From Prochlorococcus sp. AG-679-K21 (GTDB lineage: Bacteria > Cyanobacteriota > Cyanobacteriia > PCC-6307 > Cyanobiaceae), in the NCBI GenBank assembly GCA_003208885.1, contig QCUP01000003.1:1-56816 (forward strand): a stretch of 56,816 nt of DNA, read 5' to 3'. A program made the position numbers and the translations under genes. The notes beneath the pieces were generated by a model, which worked only from the letters and a program-made list of their open reading frames with translations, was not told the DNA's origin and searched no databases. Position 1 is the first letter of the stretch; each line of letters opens with the position of its first letter. This document shows positions 10,420 to 19,702 of the stretch, piece by piece.

Positions 10420-10806
10420 ATGGATAAACCCAAAAACAAAAACTTTGCTAATACAGCTTCAAGAATCTCTGCTATTGCAAGTTCTGTAATGGATTTGCAT
10501 GTCAGAATAGCACTTCAAGAAGTTGATAGAGAAAAGAGAAGATTAATAAGTGGAGGCGTATTTATTGCTATAGGTGGAATTTTATTATTATTAGTTTTAA
10601 TTTGTATTCATGTTATTTTTTATCTCGCTCTTAGTAAGTTTAATAATTGGGCAACAGAATATAATTTACTTTTAATAATATTTGTTGATTTATTTCTTGC
10701 AGGTTTAAGCTTAAAGCTTGGAGGAAAACTAGCTAAAGGACCTTATCTACCCCAAACACTTGAAGGTTTGGGTAAAACAACAAAAGCAGTATTAGGAAAG
10801 AAATAA
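10420..10806 (+). CDS. Phage holin superfamily III / YqjE-like membrane protein
   Basis: 128 aa, two TM segments; ATG immediately follows the stop of the preceding gene. Confidence 0.6.
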   Translation: MDKPKNKNFANTASRISAIASSVMDLHVRIALQEVDREKRRLISGGVFIAIGGILLLLVLICIHVIFYLALSKFNNWATEYNLLLIIFVDLFLAGLSLKLGGKLAKGPYLPQTLEGLGKTTKAVLGKK

Positions 10807-10807
10807 A

Positions 10808-11932
10808 TTATCTTATTAAATATTTAATCCATCTACAATCAATACCTCCATTGCTCACGGGTATTTTTAAAGAAGATTTCATTTTTAAATATCTTGTAAG
10901 TTTTGGATTCCCACTTAGTAACCAGAATTCCCAACCAGAAAAATTGCTCTTCAAAAATTCACCCATATCCTCATATAAAGTAATTAATTCGTTTTCATCA
11001 CCTAGTTTTTTTCCATAAGGTGGATTACATAAAACTAATCCTTCCGAAGATTTAAATTGAATATTTTTAAAATCATCATTTTGTAATTCAATATAATTAT
11101 TAAGTCCTGCTTTTTTTATATTGACTTTTGCTTGATCAAAAACATGTTTATTAATCTCACAACCAATAATTTTTGATAGTTTCTCGAAGGTAACAACTCT
11201 CTTCTGAGCATTGTTTTTCTCTTCTAGAAAAATATTTTTATTAAAATCGAGCCAATTTTCAAAAAGATAAAATTGCTGAAATTTAAGTGGAACTTTAAGA
11301 ATTTGATTAATAGCCTCTATTAAAAAAGTTCCTGAACCACACATAAGATCAACCAAAGGTTTAGTTCCGTTCCATTCAGTCATCTTTAATAGTCCAGAAG
11401 CTAAATTTTCTTTAAGTGGAGCATTTCCAATAGCAGGTCTATAACCTCTTTTATGAAGACTTTCAAAAGTGCTCTGCAGGCTAAGAACCCCACGATCATT
11501 ATTTAAATGTAAATGAATTATCAAATCAGGATTATCTAAAGAAATATTAGATCTTTTATTCCAAACAGATTGTTGGAGATCTGTAATTGAATTTTTAACC
11601 TCAAGAGCAGTGAAATGAGAATGACTTAATGATGAAGTTCTGCCGGTTACTTGAACATTAAATGTTTTTTCAGAAGGTAACCATTTCAACCAATCAAATG
11701 AATCTCTAACTCCCTCATATAAAGAAAGCCTGTCATAGCAGACAAAACGCGATACTTCTCTATAAAAACGAAACGCAACTCTAGAAAAAAAATGAATTCT
11801 ATAAAAAGTGGCATAATCACATTCAAAAGAAACTGATCTTTTATATGTATTAATATTAAATCCACCCAAGTCAATAATTTCACTTGCTAAATATTTCTCT
11901 AAACCTTCAGGTGATGATGCAATTACATACAT
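10808..11932 (-). CDS. THUMP-domain class I SAM-dependent RNA methyltransferase (RlmL/YcbY-like)
   Basis: YVIASSPEGLEKYLASEI..., LVDLMCGSGTFLIEA, VLCNPPYGKKLGD motifs. Confidence 0.9.
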   Translation of the reverse strand: MYVIASSPEGLEKYLASEIIDLGGFNINTYKRSVSFECDYATFYRIHFFSRVAFRFYREVSRFVCYDRLSLYEGVRDSFDWLKWLPSEKTFNVQVTGRTSSLSHSHFTALEVKNSITDLQQSVWNKRSNISLDNPDLIIHLHLNNDRGVLSLQSTFESLHKRGYRPAIGNAPLKENLASGLLKMTEWNGTKPLVDLMCGSGTFLIEAINQILKVPLKFQQFYLFENWLDFNKNIFLEEKNNAQKRVVTFEKLSKIIGCEINKHVFDQAKVNIKKAGLNNYIELQNDDFKNIQFKSSEGLVLCNPPYGKKLGDENELITLYEDMGEFLKSNFSGWEFWLLSGNPKLTRYLKMKSSLKIPVSNGGIDCRWIKYLIR

Positions 11933-11999
11933 ATATATTTAAAAAATTAATGAAATAACTATTCAATACTCATTTTGCCTGCCAGAATATAAATGTCCA

Positions 12000-12260
12000 A
12001 TTGGACTAGGTGATCTCAACCGATGTTTCGGACAGCGGTTCGATTCCGCTCAACTCCATTTCCTTTTGGGGTTGTAATGGTTTCGACGGGGCGTAAGGAA
12101 GATGACTGAAGCCTGCTCGGTTAGAGCAAAAACACAAACGCTAACAAAATCGTTAGTTTCTCCCGTCAAACAGCACCAGTTGCTGCTTGATCTAAAAGGA
12201 GATGGGGTCATATCAGCCTTATCAACCAAATGATCCAAGGAGCCTGGAAGGGCTCCACCA
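12000..12260 (+). ncRNA. ssrA: Two-piece, circularly permuted tmRNA; acceptor piece upstream of coding piece
   Basis: T-arm AGCGG-TTCGATT-CCGCT and 3' acceptor CAACTCC-A (12051-12058) lie upstream of the 5' acceptor GGGGTTG (12068-12074); tag ORF GCT AAC AAA ATC GTT AGT TTC TCC CGT CAA ACA GCA CCA GTT GCT GCT TGA (12140-12190) = ANKIVSFSRQTAPVAA*. Outer ends approximate. Confidence 0.95.
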
Positions 12261-12262
12261 TT
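12237..12262 (+). terminator. Hairpin at the 3' end of ssrA (terminator or processing hairpin)
   Basis: GGAGCC-TGGAAG-GGCTCC stem-loop followed by ACCATTTTAAA. Confidence 0.45.
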
Positions 12263-12416
12263 TTAAATTGATCAAAATTTTGTATTAGAATGTTTGTTAA
12301 TTTGTAAAATTTACTTCAAGAGCATGTATTAGAAATTATTTTTTAAATTATATGAGTATAAATACTGAGAAGATTAAAAAAAAAATATTTTAACGTATTA
12401 AAAATTCTCAATACTA

Positions 12417-12551
12417 ATGAGCACAAAAAATAACATTAATGACTTATTAATAAACCTTAAACCTAAAATTTTAAGGTTTACAGGTTCAAACTTCCCTACA
12501 GAACTTTGGAGCAATAATCAAATTAAAAAAAACAAAAAAATATCTGCATAA
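12417..12551 (+). CDS. Possible small protein (44 aa)
   Basis: ATG...TAA: MSTKNNINDLLINLKPKILRFTGSNFPTELWSNNQIKKNKKISA*; contains an 11-bp perfect inverted repeat, so coding status is uncertain. Confidence 0.4.
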   Translation: MSTKNNINDLLINLKPKILRFTGSNFPTELWSNNQIKKNKKISA

Positions 12552-12569
12552 AATTTTATTAAATTCTTT

Positions 12570-13532
12570 TTACAAACTTGAAAAAGGATTACTTGGCATT
12601 TTTTTTAAACACTTTGTAGAAGCTTGTTGAAGCATTTCGAACTCTTCTTTATTTAGATTCCATTTAAATACATTGGATATATCAATAACTTGAGACCTTT
12701 TCCTCATTCCTACAAGAGGTATAGCTCCCTGATAACAACACCAATTAATTGCAACTTGAGCTTGAGAAACTGATCTTGAAACAGCAATCTGTTTAAGACA
12801 TCTCCTTAATTCAAAACTTGATTTTTTATAGTTTTTAAAAATCAAACTACGTAAAAAAGAATTTTGCTTGTTTTCATCTTTTTCAGGATCTATACATAAT
12901 ATTCCAAAAGATAAAGGACTATAGGCTAAAAAATCAATGCCATTATTTTCACAAATTCTTTTTACATGTGTATGTTTTAAAAAATCTGGAGATAATAAAG
13001 AAAACTGAATTTGAACACTTTTAACTTTCTTATCTCTTTTTGATAAGTATTGAATTATTTTCTTTAATCTTTGGGGTCCAATATTTGATAATCCAATTTG
13101 AAAATTAAAACCTTGATCAATTAAATCGCAAAGATTATTTAATAATTGTAATTCTTGCCAAGGATTATATTTTGCGGTTGACCAATGTATTTGAACTATA
13201 TCTAATTTGTTATTTAATCTTTCTAAACTGTTGAGATAGGGTTTGGTGAAGCCTTTATTCCCAAATCTCCATGGATAAGGAGCAAGCTTTGTTGCTATTT
13301 GAATTCGTTTTTTTTGAAAAGAAGGAGTATCTAGTAAAAATTTCCCTAAAAGTTCTTCACTTCTTCCATTCAATTTTCCAGTTCCATAAGAATCTGCACT
13401 ATCAATTAAGTTAAAACCTCTTTTTAAAGCTTCTTTATAAGTCTCACGTAAATCATCATCATTACTAATTTGGTAGTCCCAAAAAACTTGATTTCCCCAA
13501 GACCATGTACCTAATCCAATTCTTTTTTTCAC
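12570..13532 (-). CDS. Aldo/keto reductase
   Basis: GLGTWSWGNQ..., LIDSADSYGTGKLNGRSEELLGKFL, IQIATKLAPYPWRFG, NPWQELQLLNNLCDLIDQGFNFQIGLSNI. Confidence 0.93.
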   Translation of the reverse strand: MKKRIGLGTWSWGNQVFWDYQISNDDDLRETYKEALKRGFNLIDSADSYGTGKLNGRSEELLGKFLLDTPSFQKKRIQIATKLAPYPWRFGNKGFTKPYLNSLERLNNKLDIVQIHWSTAKYNPWQELQLLNNLCDLIDQGFNFQIGLSNIGPQRLKKIIQYLSKRDKKVKSVQIQFSLLSPDFLKHTHVKRICENNGIDFLAYSPLSFGILCIDPEKDENKQNSFLRSLIFKNYKKSSFELRRCLKQIAVSRSVSQAQVAINWCCYQGAIPLVGMRKRSQVIDISNVFKWNLNKEEFEMLQQASTKCLKKMPSNPFSSL

Positions 13533-13604
13533 TGACTATTTTTTAAACATACTATTAAGATTACTCGAAACTATATATTCCACAAAAGAGTATTTAGGAA
13601 ATAT

Positions 13605-13618
13605 AAGTTTTAAAACTT
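13605..13618. promoter_or_regulatory. 14-bp perfect palindrome upstream of the ParA-type gene
   Basis: AAGTTTTAAAACTT, 16 bp upstream of a TTGACA -35-like hexamer at 13635-13640. Confidence 0.35.
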
Positions 13619-13683
13619 TTCAAATAATTACCTATTGACATTAAGAAATTATTCTCCAAAGTAAGGAAAATATTAGTAAAAAA

Positions 13684-14355
13684 TTGTTTATTACTGTTTG
13701 CGGTCAAAAAGGAGGTGTTGCTAAAACTTGCACAAGTATTCACCTTGCAAGTGTATGGCATTCTGAAGGCAAAAAGGTATGTATAGTTGATGCTGATAAA
13801 AACAGATCAGCATTAGCCTACTCATCCAGAGGAAATCTTCCATTTCCCGTTTTTCCAGTTAGTTCAGCCGCAAAAGCATCCAGATCCTCGGAAATTGTTA
13901 TTACTGATGGTCAGGCAAGCAGTGATACAGAAGAACTTAAACATCTTGCATACGGATCAGATTTAGTTATTTTACCCACAACTGCAAAAGCAAGGTCTGT
14001 TGAATTAACTGTTGAATTAGCCAGCTTATTAAATACTTTAAAAGTTAACCATGCAGTCGTAATTGTAAAAGTAGATTTTAGACAACAAAAAGCAGCTCAA
14101 CAAGCTAAGGCAGCGTTAGAAAATTTCGGTTTACACGTTTTTGATACATTTATTCCTTTACTTTCAGCATTTGATAAAGCAGAAGCATCTGGGAATGCAG
14201 TATTTGAAGCTGTAGACGATTTAGGAAGATCAGATCCTCGTCGAATGACGGGCTGGTCTGCCTACTGTTCCATTGCATCTCAAATTCCATGCCTGATTTC
14301 GAAGCACTCATCCGACACCAACAAATCAAACAACCAAAAACTAATCAGCGCCTAA
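13684..14355 (+). CDS. ParA/MinD-family ATPase (orphan, TTG start)
   Basis: FITVCGQKGGVAKTCTSIHLASVWHSEGKKVCIVDADKNRSA deviant Walker A and A' motifs; no ParB or parS seen nearby. Confidence 0.9.
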   Translation: MFITVCGQKGGVAKTCTSIHLASVWHSEGKKVCIVDADKNRSALAYSSRGNLPFPVFPVSSAAKASRSSEIVITDGQASSDTEELKHLAYGSDLVILPTTAKARSVELTVELASLLNTLKVNHAVVIVKVDFRQQKAAQQAKAALENFGLHVFDTFIPLLSAFDKAEASGNAVFEAVDDLGRSDPRRMTGWSAYCSIASQIPCLISKHSSDTNKSNNQKLISA

Positions 14356-14531
14356 AAGTAGTTGATTCTCCTGATTTTGAAATAGAAAATGGAGAAAACT
14401 CACAAATCATACAACCCAAGATATTTAATTATTTTATTGGAAGTTTTATTGGTTCTGTAATAGGAACTATTTCAATACTCTTTCTTTATATAAACGAATA
14501 TTTACCAATTGAGCTGCTAAAAATTAAGTAG
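14289..14531 (+). CDS. Small membrane-anchored protein overlapping the ParA gene
   Basis: 80 aa MPDFEALIRHQQIKQPKTNQRLKVVDSP...IFNYFIGSFIGSVIGTISILFLYINEYLPIELLKIK; basic N-terminus and one TM; 67-nt out-of-frame overlap with the upstream gene. Confidence 0.65.
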   Translation: MPDFEALIRHQQIKQPKTNQRLKVVDSPDFEIENGENSQIIQPKIFNYFIGSFIGSVIGTISILFLYINEYLPIELLKIK

Positions 14532-15762
14532 TGTATTCGCTATTTATTTCAACGTACTTTTTAGACAAATCACAACCCCAAGCAGTTCCTTTTTCTGTAC
14601 CAGAATTAAGATTAAGAGTTATCGATACTATATCCTCAACTAAATATTTACCATTCATTTTTGTTTGCATATAATTAGCAACTTTATTGGCATCATATTT
14701 ATTTAACTTACCCTTTTTCAAAATCTGAAAGTCTCCAATATATAAATCAACTATATCTAATATAAAATTAATTCCAGAATTACCTGCAGCTGAAATAATT
14801 CTGCCCCAATTTGGATCACAACCATGAATTGCGGTTTTTACCAGTGAAGAATTACATATAGATTTAGCTATCTTAATTGCATCTGAATTATTCTTTGCTC
14901 CCTCAACCAAAACCTCTAGCAAACAATTTGCGCCTTCTCCATCTCTAGCGATATTTTTTGCCAAGGTTTGGCATACAATATCGATACCTGTTTGAATCTT
15001 TGATAAAAATTTCTTATCAATTTTTTTGCCTGAATTTATTCCTATAAAGGCATCATTAGTACTTGTTTCTCCATCCACGGAAATAGCGTTAAAAGACTTT
15101 TTAACAGCGATAGAAATCATCTTGTCCCATTGTTCTTTATCAACACCAACATCACATGTAAGAAAAGCTAACATAGTAGCCATATTTGGATAAATCATTC
15201 CTGATCCTTTTGCAAAACCAGATATCTTTACATTTCTCCCTTCAATAAATGTTTCGATAGTTATTTTTTTGTCAATTAAATCAGTAGTTAAAATAGCTTC
15301 TGCAGCATTCTGTAAACTACTTGTTTTTAACTCCTTGACCAAATTAGGTAAATTATCAATTAAATTCTTTATTTGAATGGGTATACCAATTACACCAGTT
15401 GAGCACATTAAAACTTCTTCTTCATTTATTCCTAATAATTGAGAGACTTTCTTCGTAGCATTCAAAGTATGTTGTATACCAAAATCCCCGGTACATGCAT
15501 TTGCTTGTCCGGAGTTTATTAATATTGCTCTTATAAGACCTGAAGACTTTTTAATCCTTTGTTCACAAATATCAATACAGGATGCTCGGACTATTGATTG
15601 TGTAAACAGGCCACTACAAATGCTATTTTCTGGGGCTAAGATTAAGGCCAAGTCTTTTTTCTTAGAGTACTTTAATCCTGCAGCGATGCCTGCAAAAGAA
15701 AAACCATCAGGTGTTTCTTCACCATCGCTCACCAATGACCAATTAGTCTCAAGTTGAATCAA
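14524..15762 (-). CDS. argJ: Bifunctional glutamate N-acetyltransferase / amino-acid acetyltransferase
   Basis: GFSFAGIAAGLKYSKKKDLALI..., SGFAKGSGMIYPNMATMLAFLTCDVG, SVDGETSTNDAF. Confidence 0.96.
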   Translation of the reverse strand: MIQLETNWSLVSDGEETPDGFSFAGIAAGLKYSKKKDLALILAPENSICSGLFTQSIVRASCIDICEQRIKKSSGLIRAILINSGQANACTGDFGIQHTLNATKKVSQLLGINEEEVLMCSTGVIGIPIQIKNLIDNLPNLVKELKTSSLQNAAEAILTTDLIDKKITIETFIEGRNVKISGFAKGSGMIYPNMATMLAFLTCDVGVDKEQWDKMISIAVKKSFNAISVDGETSTNDAFIGINSGKKIDKKFLSKIQTGIDIVCQTLAKNIARDGEGANCLLEVLVEGAKNNSDAIKIAKSICNSSLVKTAIHGCDPNWGRIISAAGNSGINFILDIVDLYIGDFQILKKGKLNKYDANKVANYMQTKMNGKYLVEDIVSITLNLNSGTEKGTAWGCDLSKKYVEINSEYTT

Positions 15763-15835
15763 TCTTTTTTATAAATAAATTCATAATAACTATACTTTCT
15801 GTTAAAACACTGCAATATAGATTCTTATTAAAATT

Positions 15836-16450
15836 ATGAGCATCAAACCAAAATTAAAAAATAAACAAAGAAGAATAGGTCTTACTGGAGGTATTGCAAG
15901 TGGAAAATCTACAATAGCTAACTACATAAAAAAATATAGAGACATTCCAATATTGGATGCGGATCAATATTCAAAAGAACTCATCAAGCCGAAAAGTAAT
16001 TGCTATAAGAAAGTTATCGCTTATTTTGGACCTCAAATAGTTGATGAGTATTCTTCAGTAAATGAGATAAATAGGGCATTATTAAAAAATATTATTTTCG
16101 AAAATTCTATACATAGAAAATGGATTCAAAATCTTCTTCATCCATTAATAAAAGAAAAAATGATAGAAAAATGTAATCAATTTGAAAAAAATAAAATTTT
16201 ACTTTTAGTTATACCTTTGCTATTTGAAGCGAAATTTACGGATCTTTGTACTGAAATATGGTTAGTAAAATGCCCAAGAGAAATCCAAAAGAAAAGGCTT
16301 ATGTTAAGAAATAAAATTAGTGATAATGAAGCTGAGAAAATAATAAATCTTCAATTAAATTTTGAAGATAAATCTAAATTTTCAGATGTAATTTTAGACA
16401 ATTCTGATAATCAAAAGTTATGGATAAATAAGATAAAAGAACTTGTCTAA
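15836..16450 (+). CDS. coaE: Dephospho-CoA kinase
   Basis: RIGLTGGIASGKSTIANYI...PILDADQYSKEL, LVIPLLFEAKF. Confidence 0.95.
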   Translation: MSIKPKLKNKQRRIGLTGGIASGKSTIANYIKKYRDIPILDADQYSKELIKPKSNCYKKVIAYFGPQIVDEYSSVNEINRALLKNIIFENSIHRKWIQNLLHPLIKEKMIEKCNQFEKNKILLLVIPLLFEAKFTDLCTEIWLVKCPREIQKKRLMLRNKISDNEAEKIINLQLNFEDKSKFSDVILDNSDNQKLWINKIKELV

Positions 16451-16453
16451 AAA

Positions 16454-17926
16454 TTAACTATTTAGTTTTTCTGAAATGAGTTTATTAGCAAGTTTGGGAT
16501 CTGCTTTACCTTTAGTTTTTTTCATAAGCTGACCTACAAAGAACCCAAGGAGTTTAGTTTTTCCCTCTTTAAAAGATTTAACTTCTTTAGGAAATTCAAT
16601 AATAAGTTCTTCAATAATTGGCAAAATACTTGCAGAATCAGATATCATCGCCAAGCCTTTCTCTTCTACTACCTTTTGTGGAGAAATATTATCCTGAATT
16701 AATGCTGGTAAGATTTCTTTTGCTATTTTTCCACTAATAACTTTCTTAGAAATCATATTAATCATCTCTGCAAGATTAATAGGGCTAAGCTTTAAGTCAG
16801 CAAAACTTTGTTTATTTGATTTCAAATAACCAACAATATCACTTGTTATCCAATTTGATGCAAGTTTTGGATCGGCACCATTTGCTACAGTCTCTTCGAA
16901 GAAGTTTGCCATAAAAACTTCATCCGAAATAACTCTTGAATCATATGATGATAAGCCTAATTCTTTGACATATTTTTGTCTTTTCTTAGAAGGTAATTCA
17001 GGCAATTCATTAAGCCATTGATCTTTTTGTTCTTTTGATATTTCAATTGGGCCAAGATCAGGGTCTGGAAAATATCTATAATCACTACTACCCTCCTTTA
17101 ATCTCATACTTTTTGTTAATTGCTTAGCTTCATCCCACAGCCTAGTTTCTTGATAAATTTCTCCTCCATTCTCATAGACATCAATTTGTCTTTCTATTTC
17201 ATACTCACAAGCCTTTTGAATAGCAGAGAAAGAATTCATATTCTTTATTTCAACTTTGGTCCCGAAAGGGGCATTAGGGCCTCTCCTAACTGAAATGTTT
17301 ACATCGCACCTTAGTGAGCCCTCTTGCATATTTCCGTCTGAAACACCAAGGTATCTAACAGTTCTTCTTATCTCTGAAGCATATTCTGATGCCTCTCTAC
17401 CTGTCCTAATGTCTGGTTTACTTACGATCTCAACGAGGGCTATACCTGCACGGTTGTAATCAACCAATGAATATTTAGAGCCAGCCAATCGATCGCTTCC
17501 TACATGAACTAATTTTCCAGCATCTTCTTCCATATGAAGTCTTTCAATACCGATTTTTTTTAAGTACGTTTCTTTATCTTTTTCTGCTATTTCAACTTCT
17601 AGCCAGCCATTTTCTGCTAAAGGTTCATCGAATTGAGAGATTTGATAGTTTTTAGGCAAATCAGGGTAAAAGTATTGTTTTCTATCAAATTTACAATGTT
17701 CTGCCACATTTAAATTTAAAGCTAGAGAAGTTTTAACTGCATACTCTAAAACAGTCTTATTTAAAACAGGGAGAGTTCCTGGTAAACCACAAACAACAGG
17801 ATCAATATGAGTATTAGGATCATCACCAAAAGCTGTTGATGCAGATGTAAATATTTTGCTTTTAGTATTAAGCTGGACATGGGTTTCTAAACCGATTACA
17901 GCTTCCCAAGGTTCTAAATTTTTCAT
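16454..17926 (-). CDS. gatB: Asp/Glu-tRNA amidotransferase subunit B
   Basis: WEAVIGLETHVQLNTKSKIF..., RNRAGIALVEIVSKPD-like motif, GSLRCDVNISVR. Confidence 0.97.
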   Translation of the reverse strand: MKNLEPWEAVIGLETHVQLNTKSKIFTSASTAFGDDPNTHIDPVVCGLPGTLPVLNKTVLEYAVKTSLALNLNVAEHCKFDRKQYFYPDLPKNYQISQFDEPLAENGWLEVEIAEKDKETYLKKIGIERLHMEEDAGKLVHVGSDRLAGSKYSLVDYNRAGIALVEIVSKPDIRTGREASEYASEIRRTVRYLGVSDGNMQEGSLRCDVNISVRRGPNAPFGTKVEIKNMNSFSAIQKACEYEIERQIDVYENGGEIYQETRLWDEAKQLTKSMRLKEGSSDYRYFPDPDLGPIEISKEQKDQWLNELPELPSKKRQKYVKELGLSSYDSRVISDEVFMANFFEETVANGADPKLASNWITSDIVGYLKSNKQSFADLKLSPINLAEMINMISKKVISGKIAKEILPALIQDNISPQKVVEEKGLAMISDSASILPIIEELIIEFPKEVKSFKEGKTKLLGFFVGQLMKKTKGKADPKLANKLISEKLNS

Positions 17927-18006
17927 TATTAAATATTCCTCTCTTAATCTTATTGGATATAAGGTAAAAGAGGATCAAAACATATCTAAATTATAAAAAT
18001 AATTAA

Positions 18007-19116
18007 ATGGAATCAGAAACTAAAAATACAATTTTAATTATTGGTGGAGGATTAATAGGTTTATCTATTGCTTATGAATTTGCACGTAATAAATTTAAAG
18101 TTGAAGTTTTAAGCAAAAACAGAAGCGAATCTGCTGGATTCGTTGCGGCAGGAATGCTAGCCACCCATGCTGAGGGACTTGAAGATGAATTATTCATATT
18201 TGGACAACACAGTCAAAATTTAATTCCAGAATGGATTAAAAATATCGAACAAGATAGTGGCATTGATTGTGGTTTAAAAAAATGTGGAATAGTAGTACCG
18301 TTTAAAAATTTAAAAAAATTGAAGAAATTCAAAACTTATAAATATGGAAAATATTTAAATCAGGAAAACCTAAAGAAAGAAATCAGTGGAATAAATACAA
18401 ATTGGGAGCATGGATTACTTTTTGAACAAGACGGCCAAATAGATAATAGAAGGAGGCTTATGCGTGCTCTTGAGCGTGCATGTTCTTTGCATGGGGTCAA
18501 GTTCCAAGAAGGAGCAGATGTAAAAGAATTAATCTTAGAAAAGAATAAAGTTCTTGGTGCAAAAGTTTTAAACGCTACTGGAGAAATAAAAAATATTTTT
18601 GGGGAAAAAGTAATTTTATGCTGCGGTGCTTGGAGTAAAAAAGTTTTAAATAACTTACCTATCTTTCCTGTAAAGGGACAAATGCTTTCAATACAAGGTC
18701 CAGAAAATTCTATTAAAAGAGTTCTTTTTGGTCCTAATACTTACTTAGTTCCTAGAGACGATGGTCTTATAGTTGTTGGAGCAACCGTTGAAGATAAAGC
18801 CGAATTTAATCAAGGAAATACACCAAAGGGTATCAATCAACTTCAGGAGGGTATTAAATCTTTATTACCAGAAGCATTAAACTGGCCACAAATGGAACAT
18901 TGGTGGGGGTTCAGGCCTTGTACACCTGACTTCAAGCCTATAATTGGAAAAACTCAAATCGTCAATCTTTATGTAGCTACCGGACATTACAGGAATGGAG
19001 TGCTCTTTTCAGCAATTACAAGCGATATTATGTTCAAATTAATTCAAGAAAAAACTCTCAACAATATTGAAACTACTTTCCTTAAAAAATTTAGTTTTAA
19101 TAGATTTAAAATATAA
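18007..19116 (+). CDS. thiO: Glycine oxidase ThiO / FAD-dependent oxidoreductase
   Basis: ILIIGGGLIGLSIAYEFARNKFKVEV dinucleotide-binding fold; WWGFRPCTPDFKPIIG...GHYRNGVLFSAITSD. Confidence 0.9.
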   Translation: MESETKNTILIIGGGLIGLSIAYEFARNKFKVEVLSKNRSESAGFVAAGMLATHAEGLEDELFIFGQHSQNLIPEWIKNIEQDSGIDCGLKKCGIVVPFKNLKKLKKFKTYKYGKYLNQENLKKEISGINTNWEHGLLFEQDGQIDNRRRLMRALERACSLHGVKFQEGADVKELILEKNKVLGAKVLNATGEIKNIFGEKVILCCGAWSKKVLNNLPIFPVKGQMLSIQGPENSIKRVLFGPNTYLVPRDDGLIVVGATVEDKAEFNQGNTPKGINQLQEGIKSLLPEALNWPQMEHWWGFRPCTPDFKPIIGKTQIVNLYVATGHYRNGVLFSAITSDIMFKLIQEKTLNNIETTFLKKFSFNRFKI

Positions 19117-19122
19117 ATTTCT

Positions 19123-19581
19123 TTAACTTTCTGCTCGCCATTCAGAATCAGAAGTCTCCCAATCACATATTTCATCTTGATCAAACCATAAATTTATCTC
19201 AAATTTTGCAGTTTCTTCTGCATCTGAACCATGAATTATATTTCTACCTATATCAATAGCTAAATCTCCTCTTATAGTGCCAGGTTCAGCCTCAAGTGGT
19301 TTTGTAGCCCCAATTAATTTTCTTGCGCTTAAGATTACACCTTCTCCTTCCCAAATCATAGCAACCACAGGACCACTTGATATAAAGTCGACTAAATCCT
19401 TAAAAAAAGGTCTCTCTCTATGTACCCCATAATGGTCTTGAGCAAGTTGCTTTGATGGAATTAATTGTTTTAAACCTACCAATTTAAAGCCTTTTTTTTC
19501 AAACCTTCCAATAATCTCTGAAACATATCCTCTCTGAACTCCATCTGGTTTAATTGCTAGGAACGTTCTCTCTTTGATCAT
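19123..19581 (-). CDS. ndk: Nucleoside diphosphate kinase
   Basis: [50 protein letters not shown]. Confidence 0.97.
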   Translation of the reverse strand: MIKERTFLAIKPDGVQRGYVSEIIGRFEKKGFKLVGLKQLIPSKQLAQDHYGVHRERPFFKDLVDFISSGPVVAMIWEGEGVILSARKLIGATKPLEAEPGTIRGDLAIDIGRNIIHGSDAEETAKFEINLWFDQDEICDWETSDSEWRAES

Positions 19582-19702
19582 TTAATTAGTAATCTCTCTA
19601 TGTATATTCTTCTTTTAGGTGGTAACTTGGCAAGTAATCATTAAAATAAAAGATATTGTTTTGAGTAATTTTCAAAAACTTATTTAAATCACAAAACTAA
19701 AA

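Noticed and set aside
11686-11883. 65-aa minus-strand ORF
   Set aside because: Alternative frame within the RlmL-like methyltransferase gene.
12050-12238. 62-aa minus-strand ORF
   Set aside because: Lies wholly within and antisense to tmRNA.
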